Below, one piece after another: positions 17,436 to 25,309 of a stretch of DNA of 64,000 nucleotides. This stretch comes from Flavobacterium sediminilitoris. Lineage in GTDB: Bacteria > Bacteroidota > Bacteroidia > Flavobacteriales > Flavobacteriaceae. Numbering within the stretch: position 1 is the first letter of the stretch; every line of letters begins with the position of its first letter. The stretch spans positions 2,914,001 through 2,978,000 of the forward strand of contig NZ_CP090145.1 of the NCBI RefSeq assembly GCF_023008245.1, written 5' to 3'. A program made the translations under genes and the position numbers. The notes under the pieces were generated by a model that was not told the DNA's origin, did not search any database, and worked only from the letters and a program-made list of their open reading frames with translations.

Positions 17436-17888
17436 CTACGCATTAAATTGTCTTAAATGGTGGTCATTATGTTTAAATGCAAAAATTCCGATTTGCTCCT
17501 TGGTCATTTTGCCAAAGAAGTCGTGAATGAAATTGTCGTTTGAATAGTTTTCGTAGGATTTAATCTGTTCTATCCAAATTGATTTTAGAGTTGTTAAGTC
17601 GTTAACTTTTTCCTTAACTGTAAATGCTTTTCCTGCTGGCATATTTTTGCCGATTGGCTTATCGTCTTTTGTGTTGCTCTTTAATGCCATTCTGCCAAAT
17701 ATTTTTCCAATAAAATCTTGTTTGTAAACAAAATCTTTCGTTCCTAAAACCCACTCGTTCCATATTGTACAGTGCTTGTGCATTTGATAAACATTCATCT
17801 TACCCCAAACAGGTTCGTTTTTTTCATTTAGTGAATTAATTCTCTGAACTAACTCATCTCTTGTAGATTTGTCAAATATTGTTTTCAT
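17436..17888 (-). CDS. DUF1569 protein (DinB-like fold)
   Basis: 150 residues. Signature PVWGKMNVYQMHKHCTIWNEWVLG near the start and FAFKHNDHHLRQF at the end give the His residues of the DinB-like metal site. Probably a cytoplasmic metal-binding protein; activity unknown. The start overlaps the upstream VOC gene by 4 bases, so the two are translationally coupled. Last gene of a three-gene cassette. Confidence 0.85.
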   Translation of the reverse strand: MKTIFDKSTRDELVQRINSLNEKNEPVWGKMNVYQMHKHCTIWNEWVLGTKDFVYKQDFIGKIFGRMALKSNTKDDKPIGKNMPAGKAFTVKEKVNDLTTLKSIWIEQIKSYENYSNDNFIHDFFGKMTKEQIGIFAFKHNDHHLRQFNA

Positions 17889-18307
17889 TTGTCAAAGTTG
17901 TTTAAAGGCTGTAATGAAAAATAGTTGCCTGAATCATCTCTAAATAATGCTTCTGTACCATAGAATTCTTTTGTAGGAGGCTTAATAAATTCTACTCCTT
18001 TTTCTTTCAGTTCTTCGTATGTAGCGAAAATGTCATTGCAGGTCAATACACCACAACCAAATATTCCTTTCTTAATAAGGTCAATTAATGATTCCGCAAC
18101 TTCTTTTGGAAACATTTTGCTTACTTTGACTGGAAACAATACAAGCTGTAAGTCTGGTTGTTCAGGTGGTGAAACTGTCAACCAACGACTATCTGCTCCC
18201 ATTGGAATATCGTCTACAAGTTTGAAGCCTAACTTGTTTACATAGAAGTCATAGGCGCTATTTTGGTCTATGACGTGAATGTTTGTAACTGTCAATTTTG
18301 TTATCAT
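17885..18307 (-). CDS. VOC-family (glyoxalase/dioxygenase fold) protein
   Basis: 140 residues. Paired beta-alpha-beta-beta-beta modules with the usual signatures: NSAYDFYVNKLGFKLVDD at the start and FRDDSGNYFSLQPL at the end, where the Phe-Asp-Pro-Gly-type turn is replaced by DDSG. Family functions range from glyoxalase to antibiotic-binding and epimerase. Metal ligands cannot be assigned with confidence. Middle gene between an AraC regulator and DUF1569. Confidence 0.85.
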   Translation of the reverse strand: MITKLTVTNIHVIDQNSAYDFYVNKLGFKLVDDIPMGADSRWLTVSPPEQPDLQLVLFPVKVSKMFPKEVAESLIDLIKKGIFGCGVLTCNDIFATYEELKEKGVEFIKPPTKEFYGTEALFRDDSGNYFSLQPLNNFDK

Positions 18308-18355
18308 TGCTTTTTCTTTTTAATTATTAAACTCAATGCAAAGGTTAGCAATAAA

Positions 18356-18808
18356 TTATTTATTCTCATCTCCAAAATTGCTATTCTTTGTCCAACCGTG
18401 CATAAATGAATAACAACTTGGTACAAAAGTTAAAGGCGAAGTTTCAATTTTCGCTTTTCTTTCATTGTATTGGTTTGTGTAATCGGAAGGAGTCTTGCCA
18501 ACTAACTTGGTAAAGAGTCCGCTAAATGTGCTTACGCTATCAAAACCAACCAAAAAGCAAACATCTTTGACAGATTTGTTTAATTGCAAATATTGTTGAG
18601 CTTTTTCAATTCTTACTGTTGTGAGATATTGGTGTGGCGTTTTTCCGTAAATAGATTTGAATAATCTTATAAAATGAAATTTGGAAAAATATGCTTCGTT
18701 CGAAATGTTGTCAAGGTCAATTTTTTCAGAATAGAATTTGTCAATGTAAAGTTTGGCTTGAACAATTCGTCTGTACAAATAGATTTTTGGATATTGTTCT
18801 GTTGTCAT
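18356..18808 (-). CDS. AraC-family transcriptional regulator, HTH only
   Basis: 150 residues. Two HTH motifs: LDNISNEAYFSKFHFIRLFKSIYGKTPHQYL and VKDVCFLVGFDSVSTFSGLFTKLVGKTPSDY. There is no separate ligand domain; about 35 residues follow the second HTH. Upstream of and in the same cassette as the VOC and DUF1569 genes, so it probably controls them. Confidence 0.85.
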   Translation of the reverse strand: MTTEQYPKIYLYRRIVQAKLYIDKFYSEKIDLDNISNEAYFSKFHFIRLFKSIYGKTPHQYLTTVRIEKAQQYLQLNKSVKDVCFLVGFDSVSTFSGLFTKLVGKTPSDYTNQYNERKAKIETSPLTFVPSCYSFMHGWTKNSNFGDENK

Positions 18809-18855
18809 TTTCTTGTCTTGTCAATATTTGTAGGATGTCGCTTTACAATGACCGC

Positions 18856-18986
18856 TAACGGTTTACAGCTAGCCGTCTGTGGCGACGATTTAAGAGTAGC
18901 TTTAACAAATATAAAATTTTTTTGGTTATCTGCGGTTTTTCCGAAGGAAAACCAAACCCAAGCCATTAGTTTAACTACTGTTGTAG
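18856..18986 (-). repeat. attC-like element
   Basis: Edges are TAACG and GTTGTAG. The GTGGC and GCCATTAG arms and a TTTTCCGAAGGAAAA core hairpin are visible. Far edge GTTGTAGGTAGTTAA matches GTTATAGGTAATTAA at 19438 (minus strand), 13 of 15 positions. Confidence 0.75.
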
Positions 18987-18990
18987 GTAG

Positions 18991-19413
18991 TTAAAAAGTA
19001 GTTTTATTAAATTTGTTGTCTTTTAATTCGTAACCCAAAATATCGTTACCAATTAGTTTTTCTTTTTCACTACAATCAGCACAAATAAATTTAGTAAATT
19101 CATTTTCAGAGGTTCTGGTAAAGCCGCGATAATTGTCATCTATTACCCAAAATATATCAGTATTTTTTATTCGTTTAAAAATTTTAACATCTTTAATTTC
19201 AGACCAAAATTCGATTTCAAATTCTTTGGTATCATCAATTATTCTTATTTTTTTGTAGTACTCTGGATCTCTGAATACTAATAAGTTTTCTGAAATTGAT
19301 ATTTTTATTTTGACATTTTTATCATTTATCTCATAACTTTCTTTAGGGAAGTTTGTAGCTAAAAAATATAAGCAAATCGAAATCAAGGTAAATATTATTA
19401 GTCTTTTCTTCAA
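18991..19413 (-). CDS. Membrane-anchored or secreted protein of unknown function
   Basis: 140 residues. One N-terminal hydrophobic segment (residues 4-20, LIIFTLISICLYFLATN) without a clear cleavage site, then a beta-rich domain with FEIEFWSEIKDVKIF and a CADC pair near residue 113. No family recognised. The stop is supplied within the repeated cassette-edge sequence (GTTAA copy). Confidence 0.65.
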   Translation of the reverse strand: MKKRLIIFTLISICLYFLATNFPKESYEINDKNVKIKISISENLLVFRDPEYYKKIRIIDDTKEFEIEFWSEIKDVKIFKRIKNTDIFWVIDDNYRGFTRTSENEFTKFICADCSEKEKLIGNDILGYELKDNKFNKTTF

Positions 19414-19434
19414 AATTCAGTTATTAATTACCTA

Positions 19435-19597
19435 TAACGTGTTGTCGCTTATGGCAGTTGCGTAAATTTAAGACAAAAGTTTACAAGTACAAAAGTCCTC
19501 GTTGAATTTTTGGAAACCCGAGCACAAAGTGCGAACTGGCGTAGCAAAATTCCAAACATAAGCCAAGTTTAGCAATTGCTACAAACCGCTGTTGGCA
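19435..19597 (-). repeat. attC-like element (type B core)
   Basis: Edges are TAACG and GTTGGCA. The arms CGCTTATGGCAGTTGCG and GCAATTGCTACAAACCGC pair. Type B core, here CGAGCACAAAGTGCGAACTG. Far edge GTTGGCAGA matches GTTGACAGA at 20247 (minus strand). Confidence 0.8.
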
Positions 19598-19609
19598 GAT
19601 CAGTTTCTT

Positions 19610-20203
19610 TCAGATAATATTTACATTTATATTTTCTCTTAAAAAGTTTTTTGTAGTTTCAATTTCTGTTAAATTAAGTTCTAGGTGTGAAAATATATAA
19701 TTTTTGTTTTCACTTTGTTTAAATTCAATATTGTTTTCATTAATAATTACTTTTTCGACAGTTTCAATTTTAAGTGTTTCAAAAACTTTTCCATTTTCAA
19801 GATATAAGTTTCCATTTTCTTTTCTTATTAAAACGCTTGGAATAAAGATTAGTCCTTTAAAAATTAATATTATTCCTGATAAAAAAGTTAATATTACTGT
19901 AGTTTTTCCTTCATATTTAAAAAACAATATTAATGAAATTAAACAAAAAAATACGCCACCAATAAAAGGTAAAATATGATAATAGCTATCATTTTTACTT
20001 CTAATTCTGATTTCGTTTTTAGGTTTATTTTTTAGATATTTATTTGATTTGTAAATGTCAAGAATTAAGAAGAAAATCCAAATAAAAGGAAAAATTTGAC
20101 TTAATTCTGGAATGTATTTATCAATATCAATAATAAATGAAATTACAATAAATAGTAATACTACAATTGTAAGTATTATTTCTGATTTTGATTTAGTTTT
20201 CAT
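19610..20203 (-). CDS. Membrane protein with a C-terminal PH-like domain, unknown function
   Basis: 197 residues. Hydrophobic segments near residues 9-25, 34-48, 75-92 and 98-120. The cytoplasmic end (LYLENGKVFETLKIETVEKVIINENNIEF) has the strand pattern of bacterial PH-like membrane proteins. No specific family recognised. Single-gene cassette with matching edges. Confidence 0.65.
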   Translation of the reverse strand: MKTKSKSEIILTIVVLLFIVISFIIDIDKYIPELSQIFPFIWIFFLILDIYKSNKYLKNKPKNEIRIRSKNDSYYHILPFIGGVFFCLISLILFFKYEGKTTVILTFLSGIILIFKGLIFIPSVLIRKENGNLYLENGKVFETLKIETVEKVIINENNIEFKQSENKNYIFSHLELNLTEIETTKNFLRENINVNII

Positions 20204-20243
20204 CGATTTTTCTGTTTTTTAGCAAGTTTCCCAAACTGTCTGT

Positions 20244-20371
20244 CAACGGTTTCGGCTATGTGAAGTGGCGTGGTTTAGCGTTAAACATAGCTAGTATACA
20301 CCAAACTGAAAATCCGCAAGGGTTTTCAGAAGTAGGCGAGAACAAGTAATTACTTATAGCCATTGTTGTAG
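20244..20371 (-). repeat. attC-like element (type A core)
   Basis: Edges are CAACG and GTTGTAG. The arms CGGCTATGTGAAG and TTACTTATAGCC pair. The core carries TGAAAATCC / GGTTTTCA, GAAGTAGGCGAGAACAAG. Confidence 0.8.
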
Positions 20372-20378
20372 TGCGTTT

Positions 20379-21062
20379 TTATTTTTCGTTCATATTTATT
20401 AAAATCCATGGAAATTTATCTGGATTTGGACAAGTCCCAATTAGGTTTTCACATTCTTCATTATTCAGAAAATCGGTAAAATTCAAAATTGTTACTTCTC
20501 TTATACAGAAACACTCCGCACAATCATCTTCGATATCCATTCCGTGATACTCCTTTTCGTGTTCCTCGATAAATCTGTTTATCCAGTCTAAACTTGGAAA
20601 TACTAATTTTACAAGGTCAGGTTTAACAGGTACGCTATCCGTTTTAATTCTCCATTCACGTTCCCAAGTAAAGTCTAACCTTCCATCCATCACTGGGTCA
20701 TAACTCACATATCTCCAATTTATGTCAGCATTAGCTCTCTGTTTTTCCGCCTCTTCACGTGTTGAGTAAATTACAGGTCGACCACCATTTTGAAAAACAT
20801 CTTTTTTACAATATTGAAGTCCAAATGGTGTGTATCGCGAGAAATATTTTGATTCCAATTGTCCGTTGTTGGTCAGACATCTTATGGGCGATTCTGTATA
20901 ACATACGCAATTGTGTCCGCCTAATATCATTCCATTGCTACCTTTTAATTCTCCTGCTTTTATAATATTTTTCAGATTTTGGTATGCACTTTCATACTCC
21001 AAAGATTTATCCTTTCCTTTGGTGAAATGAATTAAATTTTCGCAATGGTCAATTCTAATCAT
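20379..21062 (-). CDS. Protein of unknown function, possible toxin- or defence-type fold
   Basis: 227 residues, no signal peptide. Notable segments: CENLIHFTKGK near the start, GGHNCVCYTESPIRCL, GRPVIYSTREEAE and WEREWRIKT, then a Cys-rich end (DDCAECFCIREV). The order HFT - CxTESPI - PVIY - EREWRI resembles proteins of the DUF2971 or AbiG-associated type found near phage-defence genes, but this is resemblance from memory. A defence role is speculative. Single-gene cassette. Confidence 0.55.
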   Translation of the reverse strand: MIRIDHCENLIHFTKGKDKSLEYESAYQNLKNIIKAGELKGSNGMILGGHNCVCYTESPIRCLTNNGQLESKYFSRYTPFGLQYCKKDVFQNGGRPVIYSTREEAEKQRANADINWRYVSYDPVMDGRLDFTWEREWRIKTDSVPVKPDLVKLVFPSLDWINRFIEEHEKEYHGMDIEDDCAECFCIREVTILNFTDFLNNEECENLIGTCPNPDKFPWILINMNEK

Positions 21063-21083
21063 AAGTTTAGTTCAAATGGTACA

Positions 21084-21246
21084 CAACGGTCTGCCGCTTG
21101 TGGCAGTTGCTTAAATTTAACACAAAATATTACAAGTACAAAACTCCTCATGGAATTTTCGGAGACTCGAGCACTTTGTGCGAACTGGCGTAGCAAAATT
21201 CTGAGCACAAACCTAACTTAGCAATTGCTACAAATGGCTGTTACCC
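21084..21246 (-). repeat. attC-like element (type B core) overlapping a stop codon
   Basis: Edges are CAACG and GTTACCC. The arms CCGCTTGTGGCAGTTGC and GCAATTGCTACAAATGGC pair. The TAA stop of the gene at 21241-21777 lies inside the far edge (GGGTAAC on the minus strand). Far edge GTTACCCGACGTT matches GTTACCCAACATT at 22068 (minus strand), 11 of 13. Confidence 0.85.
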
Positions 21247-21777
21247 GACGTTTTTAATCATTTCGTATATTCTGTTTTCTGCTTCTTTTTTTAAAATTCC
21301 GTTATAATAATCTCTTACAAATGGATGATCAAAATCTTTGTGAGGAAAAATTTCGGGTCTATCATTTCCTTTTTTTGTCATTACATCGCAAGGAATTGAA
21401 GACGTATCTCCATATTCAGCAATATTGCTACATAACCAACCAAAATAGCCAGTTTCGTGATTAGGATTATTGAAGTTAACTTTATAGTCTGAATAGTTTT
21501 TTTCGCTTAAAGAAACCCATAAACCATATTCTAGGTTTTCGCAAGTATCATTAACTTTTTGAGTTAATGTTACTCTTATAAATCGGTCAGTTTGGTCTTC
21601 ATAATGAATTTCACAAAAGTCGGTTTCCAATTTTCCAATTTCGGATTTTTCGTTTTCCGAAAGATTGTGATAATTTACAGGTGAATTAAATGCCAATGCT
21701 GGCCATTCGGCATGTGTTTTTTCACATTCAGAGCATTTAAATTCTGTTGATTTATTTTTCTTTCTTTTCCAGAACAT
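21241..21777 (-). CDS. DUF2199 protein
   Basis: 178 residues. Starts with a zinc-type segment FKCSECEKTHAEWPALAF, then DFCEIHYEDQTDRFIRVTL, YGLWVSLSEKNY, ETGYFGWLCSNIAEYGDT and PEIFPHKDFDHPFVRDYYNG, which are the conserved blocks of DUF2199. Function unknown in all members known to me. Its stop codon is part of the attC-like element. It is 2 bases downstream of the small membrane protein gene. Confidence 0.85.
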   Translation of the reverse strand: MFWKRKKNKSTEFKCSECEKTHAEWPALAFNSPVNYHNLSENEKSEIGKLETDFCEIHYEDQTDRFIRVTLTQKVNDTCENLEYGLWVSLSEKNYSDYKVNFNNPNHETGYFGWLCSNIAEYGDTSSIPCDVMTKKGNDRPEIFPHKDFDHPFVRDYYNGILKKEAENRIYEMIKNVG

Positions 21778-21779
21778 TG

Positions 21780-22046
21780 TTAAATTATTTGAAAAAATAG
21801 ATATAAGTTAAGAACTAAACAAATTCCGAAAGCTCCTAACATAATTTTTGTCAATATATTTCGCCAACTTTTATTGAAAAAACAGAACCCAACGCATAAA
21901 ATCCCAATTCCAAACAGCCATTTTGAATATTTCAATTCTGGTGGGTCAAAACTAGTTTCAGTCAAAAAATTATTGTGATTGTAATATATCAATACAAAAT
22001 CAAGAATTCCTATAATCAGAAGTATGTATTTTGTTCTAGTTTTCAA
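21780..22046 (-). CDS. Small membrane protein of unknown function
   Basis: 88 residues with three hydrophobic segments (residues 7-21, 44-58 and 67-85). No family recognised. It precedes the DUF2199 gene by 2 bases in the same two-gene cassette. A short uncharged membrane protein next to a zinc-type cytosolic protein could be a partner pair, by context only. Confidence 0.6.
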   Translation of the reverse strand: MKTRTKYILLIIGILDFVLIYYNHNNFLTETSFDPPELKYSKWLFGIGILCVGFCFFNKSWRNILTKIMLGAFGICLVLNLYLFFQII

Positions 22047-22064
22047 TTTTTGTCAAATGTTGGG

Positions 22065-22229
22065 TAACGATCCGCGGCTATAAGTAGTGGCGATGAGCCA
22101 AGACCAAGCCAAAACAAATATAACGCAAACTTTTGAATTTTCAGAAACCCGAGCACTTTGTGCGAACTGGCGTAGCAAAATTCGGAAGTTTGCCCTTGCC
22201 TGAGCCATTACTTTTAACTGCTGTTGTAA
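22065..22229 (-). repeat. attC-like element (hybrid core)
   Basis: Edges are TAACG and GTTGTAA. The arms CGGCTATAAGTAGTGGCG and GCCATTACTTTTAACTGCTG pair. The core has type B CCGAGCACTTTGTGCGAAC inside arms of the GGCTAT...ATTGTT type. Confidence 0.8.
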
Positions 22230-22237
22230 CTAGTATT

Positions 22238-22764
22238 TTATCTTTTTAAGTTAGCCATAAATTTTTCGGATAATTTAATGTCTCTTAATAAAAAAAGACC
22301 TAAAATATAATCAACATTTTCATATTTATAGTTTAGTCTTTTCAGATTGAAATTAACATTTTCTTTTTTCCAATCAATTTCGTTAATGACTTGAGGATTT
22401 GAATTGTTTTTTTCATAATTAAATTTACCAAGTTCTGCAATTAAGTTTTCTCTAACTTTTTCAAATTCTGTGGTTTCAAAGCTATCTTTTGTCAGTGGAT
22501 TACCAAAATTTATTTCAATTGCCATTAATTTATTTTCAAAGTAAACAAGATTAATGTTGTTTATTTCGATAGTCCCGATTTTAAATATTTCATTCCCAAT
22601 ATAAGTATATGAAATAATTCCATCTTTTTTAGACCTTTCTTCTATTCAGTTGAATTTTCATAGCTTGAACCAAATTTAAATTTATCTAAAATATCTGATG
22701 TTTTTGTTTGACAAACACAATTAATACTTATTAGCATTGTTATGAAAAGAATACTTTTTTTCAT
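22238..22764 (-). pseudogene. Secreted protein gene with one frameshift
   Basis: Two frames join at about 22640. The upstream part (start ATG at 22764) encodes a signal peptide MKKSILFITMLISINCVCQ and ends at a TAG just after the SYENSTE segment. The downstream frame continues EERSKKDGIISYTYIGNEIF and runs to the stop at 22238. One lost or gained base explains both. The mature domain (VYFENKLMAIEINFG, then NYKYENVDYILGLFLL) is not recognised. Either a broken cassette gene or a sequencing error. Confidence 0.7.
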
Positions 22765-22771
22765 CGTTTTT

Positions 22772-23413
22772 TTATTCTCCACAATGCATTATTCTTTGTC
22801 TTTCTTCAAAGTGTTTTAAAATAATTCCACTTACTGGATTTATATGCAAAATTTCTTCATCAGAGAAACACTTTTCTTTGTAAAGAGTATTGAATATAAT
22901 CCAATGATACTCCTTTGTTTTAGTGTCAAATTCTAGCCTTCTTGAAAATGGTTCAACAGGGGTTTTCAAGTTTTGTTTCTTAACGATGCTATCAATCTTA
23001 TTTTCGGATAACCAGTCAGAAGGTTTGTTTTTTAAAAGAAATTTAGGAATTTGGTCAATGTAAACTCCTCTAATTAAATTCAGGTTTGAGTCCAATTCTA
23101 CATAAACAGTTTTTGTTGTGTACGGATATTTAAAATCAGGATGATTTAACACAAAATTTATATGTTTCCCATCGATGAATTTTCCTTTCGTTTTTCTCCC
23201 TTTGCTAATATCTTTCCATTTATATTTTCCAAAGTTAGTTTGGTATTTATAGTCAGAATTTGCTCCAAGTTCAAAGTATTTAAACAAGGAATCTCCAACC
23301 GCTTCTTTCAAATATAGTTCGGCTTTTTGAATTACTTCCGAAGTTGGATAAGACTGTGAAAAAGAGGATTGACAGATGAATGTTAAAATGAAAATTGTTA
23401 ATATTCTATGCAT
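22772..23413 (-). CDS. Secreted protein of unknown function
   Basis: 213 residues. Signal peptide MHRILTIFILTFICQSSFSQ. The mature part contains GKYKWKDISKGRKTKGKFID, TVYVELDSNLNLIRGVYIDQIPKFLL and a terminal HINPVSGIILKHFEERQRIMHCGE. No family recognised. The stop is 7 bases from the start of the frameshifted gene, so the two form a cassette without an internal attC-like element. Confidence 0.65.
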   Translation of the reverse strand: MHRILTIFILTFICQSSFSQSYPTSEVIQKAELYLKEAVGDSLFKYFELGANSDYKYQTNFGKYKWKDISKGRKTKGKFIDGKHINFVLNHPDFKYPYTTKTVYVELDSNLNLIRGVYIDQIPKFLLKNKPSDWLSENKIDSIVKKQNLKTPVEPFSRRLEFDTKTKEYHWIIFNTLYKEKCFSDEEILHINPVSGIILKHFEERQRIMHCGE

Positions 23414-23428
23414 TTCTCAAATGTGTGG

Positions 23429-23591
23429 CAACGTTTTGGTGCTTTTGGCAGTTGCGTAAATTTAATACAAAATATTACAAGTACAAAACTCCTCATGGAA
23501 TTTTCGGAGACTCGAGCACTTTGTGCGAACTGGCGTAGCAAAATTCTGAGCACAAACCTAACTTAGCAATTGCTACAAACGGTGGTTGTGC
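23429..23591 (-). repeat. attC-like element (type B core)
   Basis: Edges are CAACG and GTTGTGC. The arms GCTTTTGGCAGTTGCG and GCAATTGCTACAAACGG pair. The inner sequence is nearly identical to that at 21084-21246 over about 100 bases. Far edge GTTGTGC matches GTTGTGC at 24110 (minus strand). Confidence 0.85.
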
Positions 23592-23600
23592 GTTCGTTTT

Positions 23601-24128
23601 TTATTCATTTATAGATTCTATTTCACCAGTTTCGTATAATTTTTCAATTAAAGATTTAAGTTGTTGCCAATTAATTCCTTCTATTTCTTTTTTGTATTTT
23701 TCAGTAGATTTCATGTAAGATAAAAGAAACCAAGAATTAATTTGTCCAAATTCAGGTTGATTACTTAGGACAACTTCAACTTGTTGTTTATGTTTCTTAT
23801 TATAAAATCCACATTCACAACCATGAAAAGCGTAATTCCAGCGTTTAGAAAGTTCACCATTTATTGGTATTTCTTCGTTATTTCTTGAAATTAATTTTTC
23901 ATAATCTTTTTTATTTTCAATATCAAGCCCATATTTTTCTGCAAGTTTACGCATCAATTTTTTTCCGTCACTTCTATAATCAATTATGGCTTCTTTAACA
24001 ACATCAAGTTTTATTTTGATATTGTTATTTTTAAAGAATTCCAACCAATTTTTTATTGTTTTTTTGATGTATATTTTTTGTTTAACGGTTTTCCGAAAAT
24101 GAAGCACAACTAGTTTATAAACGCACAA
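23601..24128 (-). CDS. Cytoplasmic protein of unknown function, first cassette of the main array
   Basis: Up to 175 residues. The only ATG in frame is at 24128, inside the attI-like repeat, so the first codons (MCVYKLVVLHF) derive from attachment-site DNA, or an alternative start such as GTG at 24110 is used. The body is helical and charged (NNIKIKLDVVKEAIIDYRSDGKKLMRKLAEKYG) with CECGFYNKKHKQQVEVVLS, and ends INWQQLKSLIEKLYETGEIESINE. No family recognised. Confidence 0.6.
   Translation of the reverse strand: MCVYKLVVLHFRKTVKQKIYIKKTIKNWLEFFKNNNIKIKLDVVKEAIIDYRSDGKKLMRKLAEKYGLDIENKKDYEKLISRNNEEIPINGELSKRWNYAFHGCECGFYNKKHKQQVEVVLSNQPEFGQINSWFLLSYMKSTEKYKKEIEGINWQQLKSLIEKLYETGEIESINE
24107..24128 (-). 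other. attI-like site, copy 1
   Basis: CAACTAGTTTATAAACGC directly abuts the promoter-proximal edge of the first cassette. The same sequence recurs at 26009 and, with changes, at 27417. Each copy is followed on its right by a tyrosine-recombinase relic, the arrangement of attI and integrase in integrons. Confidence 0.6.
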
Positions 24129-24221
24129 ATCAAACTAGTTTTATCCCTAATTGGCATGTTATGCGTATGTTTTTGTTTGAATTTATGCGTATAATTTTTA
24201 ATTATGTAATTCAAATATAAA

Positions 24222-24356
24222 AATATTTGCTATATATCGAATGGATTGATAATGTTTTTCAATGATGTGCTGCTGACGTGTGTGTATCATTGTTGCTTTT
24301 GGACTACTGTTCCCTAATAAATCTTGAATTTAGCGCAAATCAGTTCCGTTTTTACT
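24222..24356 (-). pseudogene. Tyrosine recombinase C-terminal relic, copy 1
   Basis: Reads KNGTDLR-stop-IQDLLGNSSPKATMIHT, the remains of the conserved C-terminal block NGTDLRYIQxLLGHSS..TTxIYTH. The box His is Asn, the nucleophile Tyr is His (MIHT), and a stop follows the second Arg. The rest of the gene is lost or unrecognisable. An identical type of relic is in copy B. Confidence 0.7.
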
Positions 24357-24525
24357 TCGGTTTCTTGTATAATTTTAAAAAAAGCTTAATTGCATTTATA
24401 AATTGTCTTTGATAAGGGCTCAAAAAATTATTGTTAATAATAGATTCAATAGTTATTGTGGACGGTTGTTAGTAGACAATTTTATTTTTAGGAAAAGTTG
24501 TGACAATTTTTTTTTGTTTTTTTTG

Positions 24526-24590
24526 TTTTGTCACAAATCTGTGACAATTCATGTTCATGAAAATAATTTTGTCACAGATTTGTGACAAAA
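24526..24590. repeat. Inverted repeat with invertible 21 bp centre (copy A orientation)
   Basis: Perfect 22 bp arms 24526-24547 and 24569-24590. Each arm is itself a dyad, TTTGTCACA - 4 bases - TGTGACAAA. The centre reads TTCATGTTCATGAAAATAAT plus one T. Confidence 0.75.
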
Positions 24591-24682
24591 CTTTTTTAAG
24601 TTAACTATTTTGTCACAGCTTTTGATTGGATATAATTTAGTAGCATCTAACTTATATAGTGAAAAGAACATTATAACTAATG

Positions 24683-24887
24683 CATCAAAAGCTTATTCAA
24701 AATGAAACCTATGCCAAGAAAATGGTTCGATTGCGAAGTCAAATAGTAGAACCTGCTTATAGGAATACTAGTAAATTTTACAAATATGAAGCGAGTCAAT
24801 ACAAAAGGTATTAAAAATGCAAACAAACATGTACTCATGGCAAGTTTAACCTATAACTTGAAGAAATATTTACGTTTTACCATCTAA
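24683..24887 (+). pseudogene. IS1182-family transposase C-terminal relic
   Basis: The plus-strand frames read ETYAKKMVRLRSQIVEPAYR, then, after a frame change near 24800, VNTKGIKNANKHVLMASLTY and NLKKYLRFTI-stop. This is the usual C-terminal order (VEP.(F/Y), VNT.G, NLKK.L.F) of IS1182-type DDE transposases. Only the last fifth of the gene remains, so it is inactive. Inserted next to copy A of the duplication. Confidence 0.7.
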
Positions 24888-25309
24888 AAACCAAGTGTTT
24901 TAGCCCAAGTTATTTCCTTAAAACAAGAGAAATACCTTCTCTCTATAAAAACGATGTTTTACAACTTTAAAAACACGATTGTAAGCTATTCTAATAGTAG
25001 CATTTGTATGGCAACTAAAAAATAACCTCCTTTAAATTGCTTTAAAAGAGGTCAAAATTTATGATTTAAAAAAAATAAGGGTTGTGTAACAGCTACCGGT
25101 GTTGTATGATGGGGCTATTTTAAATTAAAAACCCTATTTATTTTTACTTTATACAAGCTAAAACTTTAGAAGTTTTCAGTAAGTGCTAAACACAAAATAT
25201 TTCAACTAGTTAAAGTAATTTTTAGAAATATATCTTTAACTAAAGATTTTAGTCTTAAAATTGTAATTAAGATTTTGCTTATGTAAAGTAAATGTTGCAG
25301 AGAATTAAT
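24888..25309. other. Non-coding stretch after the IS1182 relic
   Basis: About 420 bases without a gene. It may hold the rest of the decayed IS. A short palindrome-like segment ACCTCCTTTAAATTGC / TTTAAAAGAGGT at about 25024-25053 is a weak terminator. No clear attC-like element is seen before the next gene, although AACTAGTT occurs at about 25204. Confidence 0.4.

Larger units (their letters stand above)
24107..24654. repeat. 548 bp direct repeat, copy A
   Basis: Near-identical to 26009-26556. It contains the attI-like site, the recombinase C-terminal relic and a run of TTGTCACA/TGTGACAA motifs. The two copies diverge exactly after AACTTA. At 24548-24568 a 21 bp segment between 22 bp inverted repeats is in opposite orientation from copy B. 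Confidence 0.9.
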
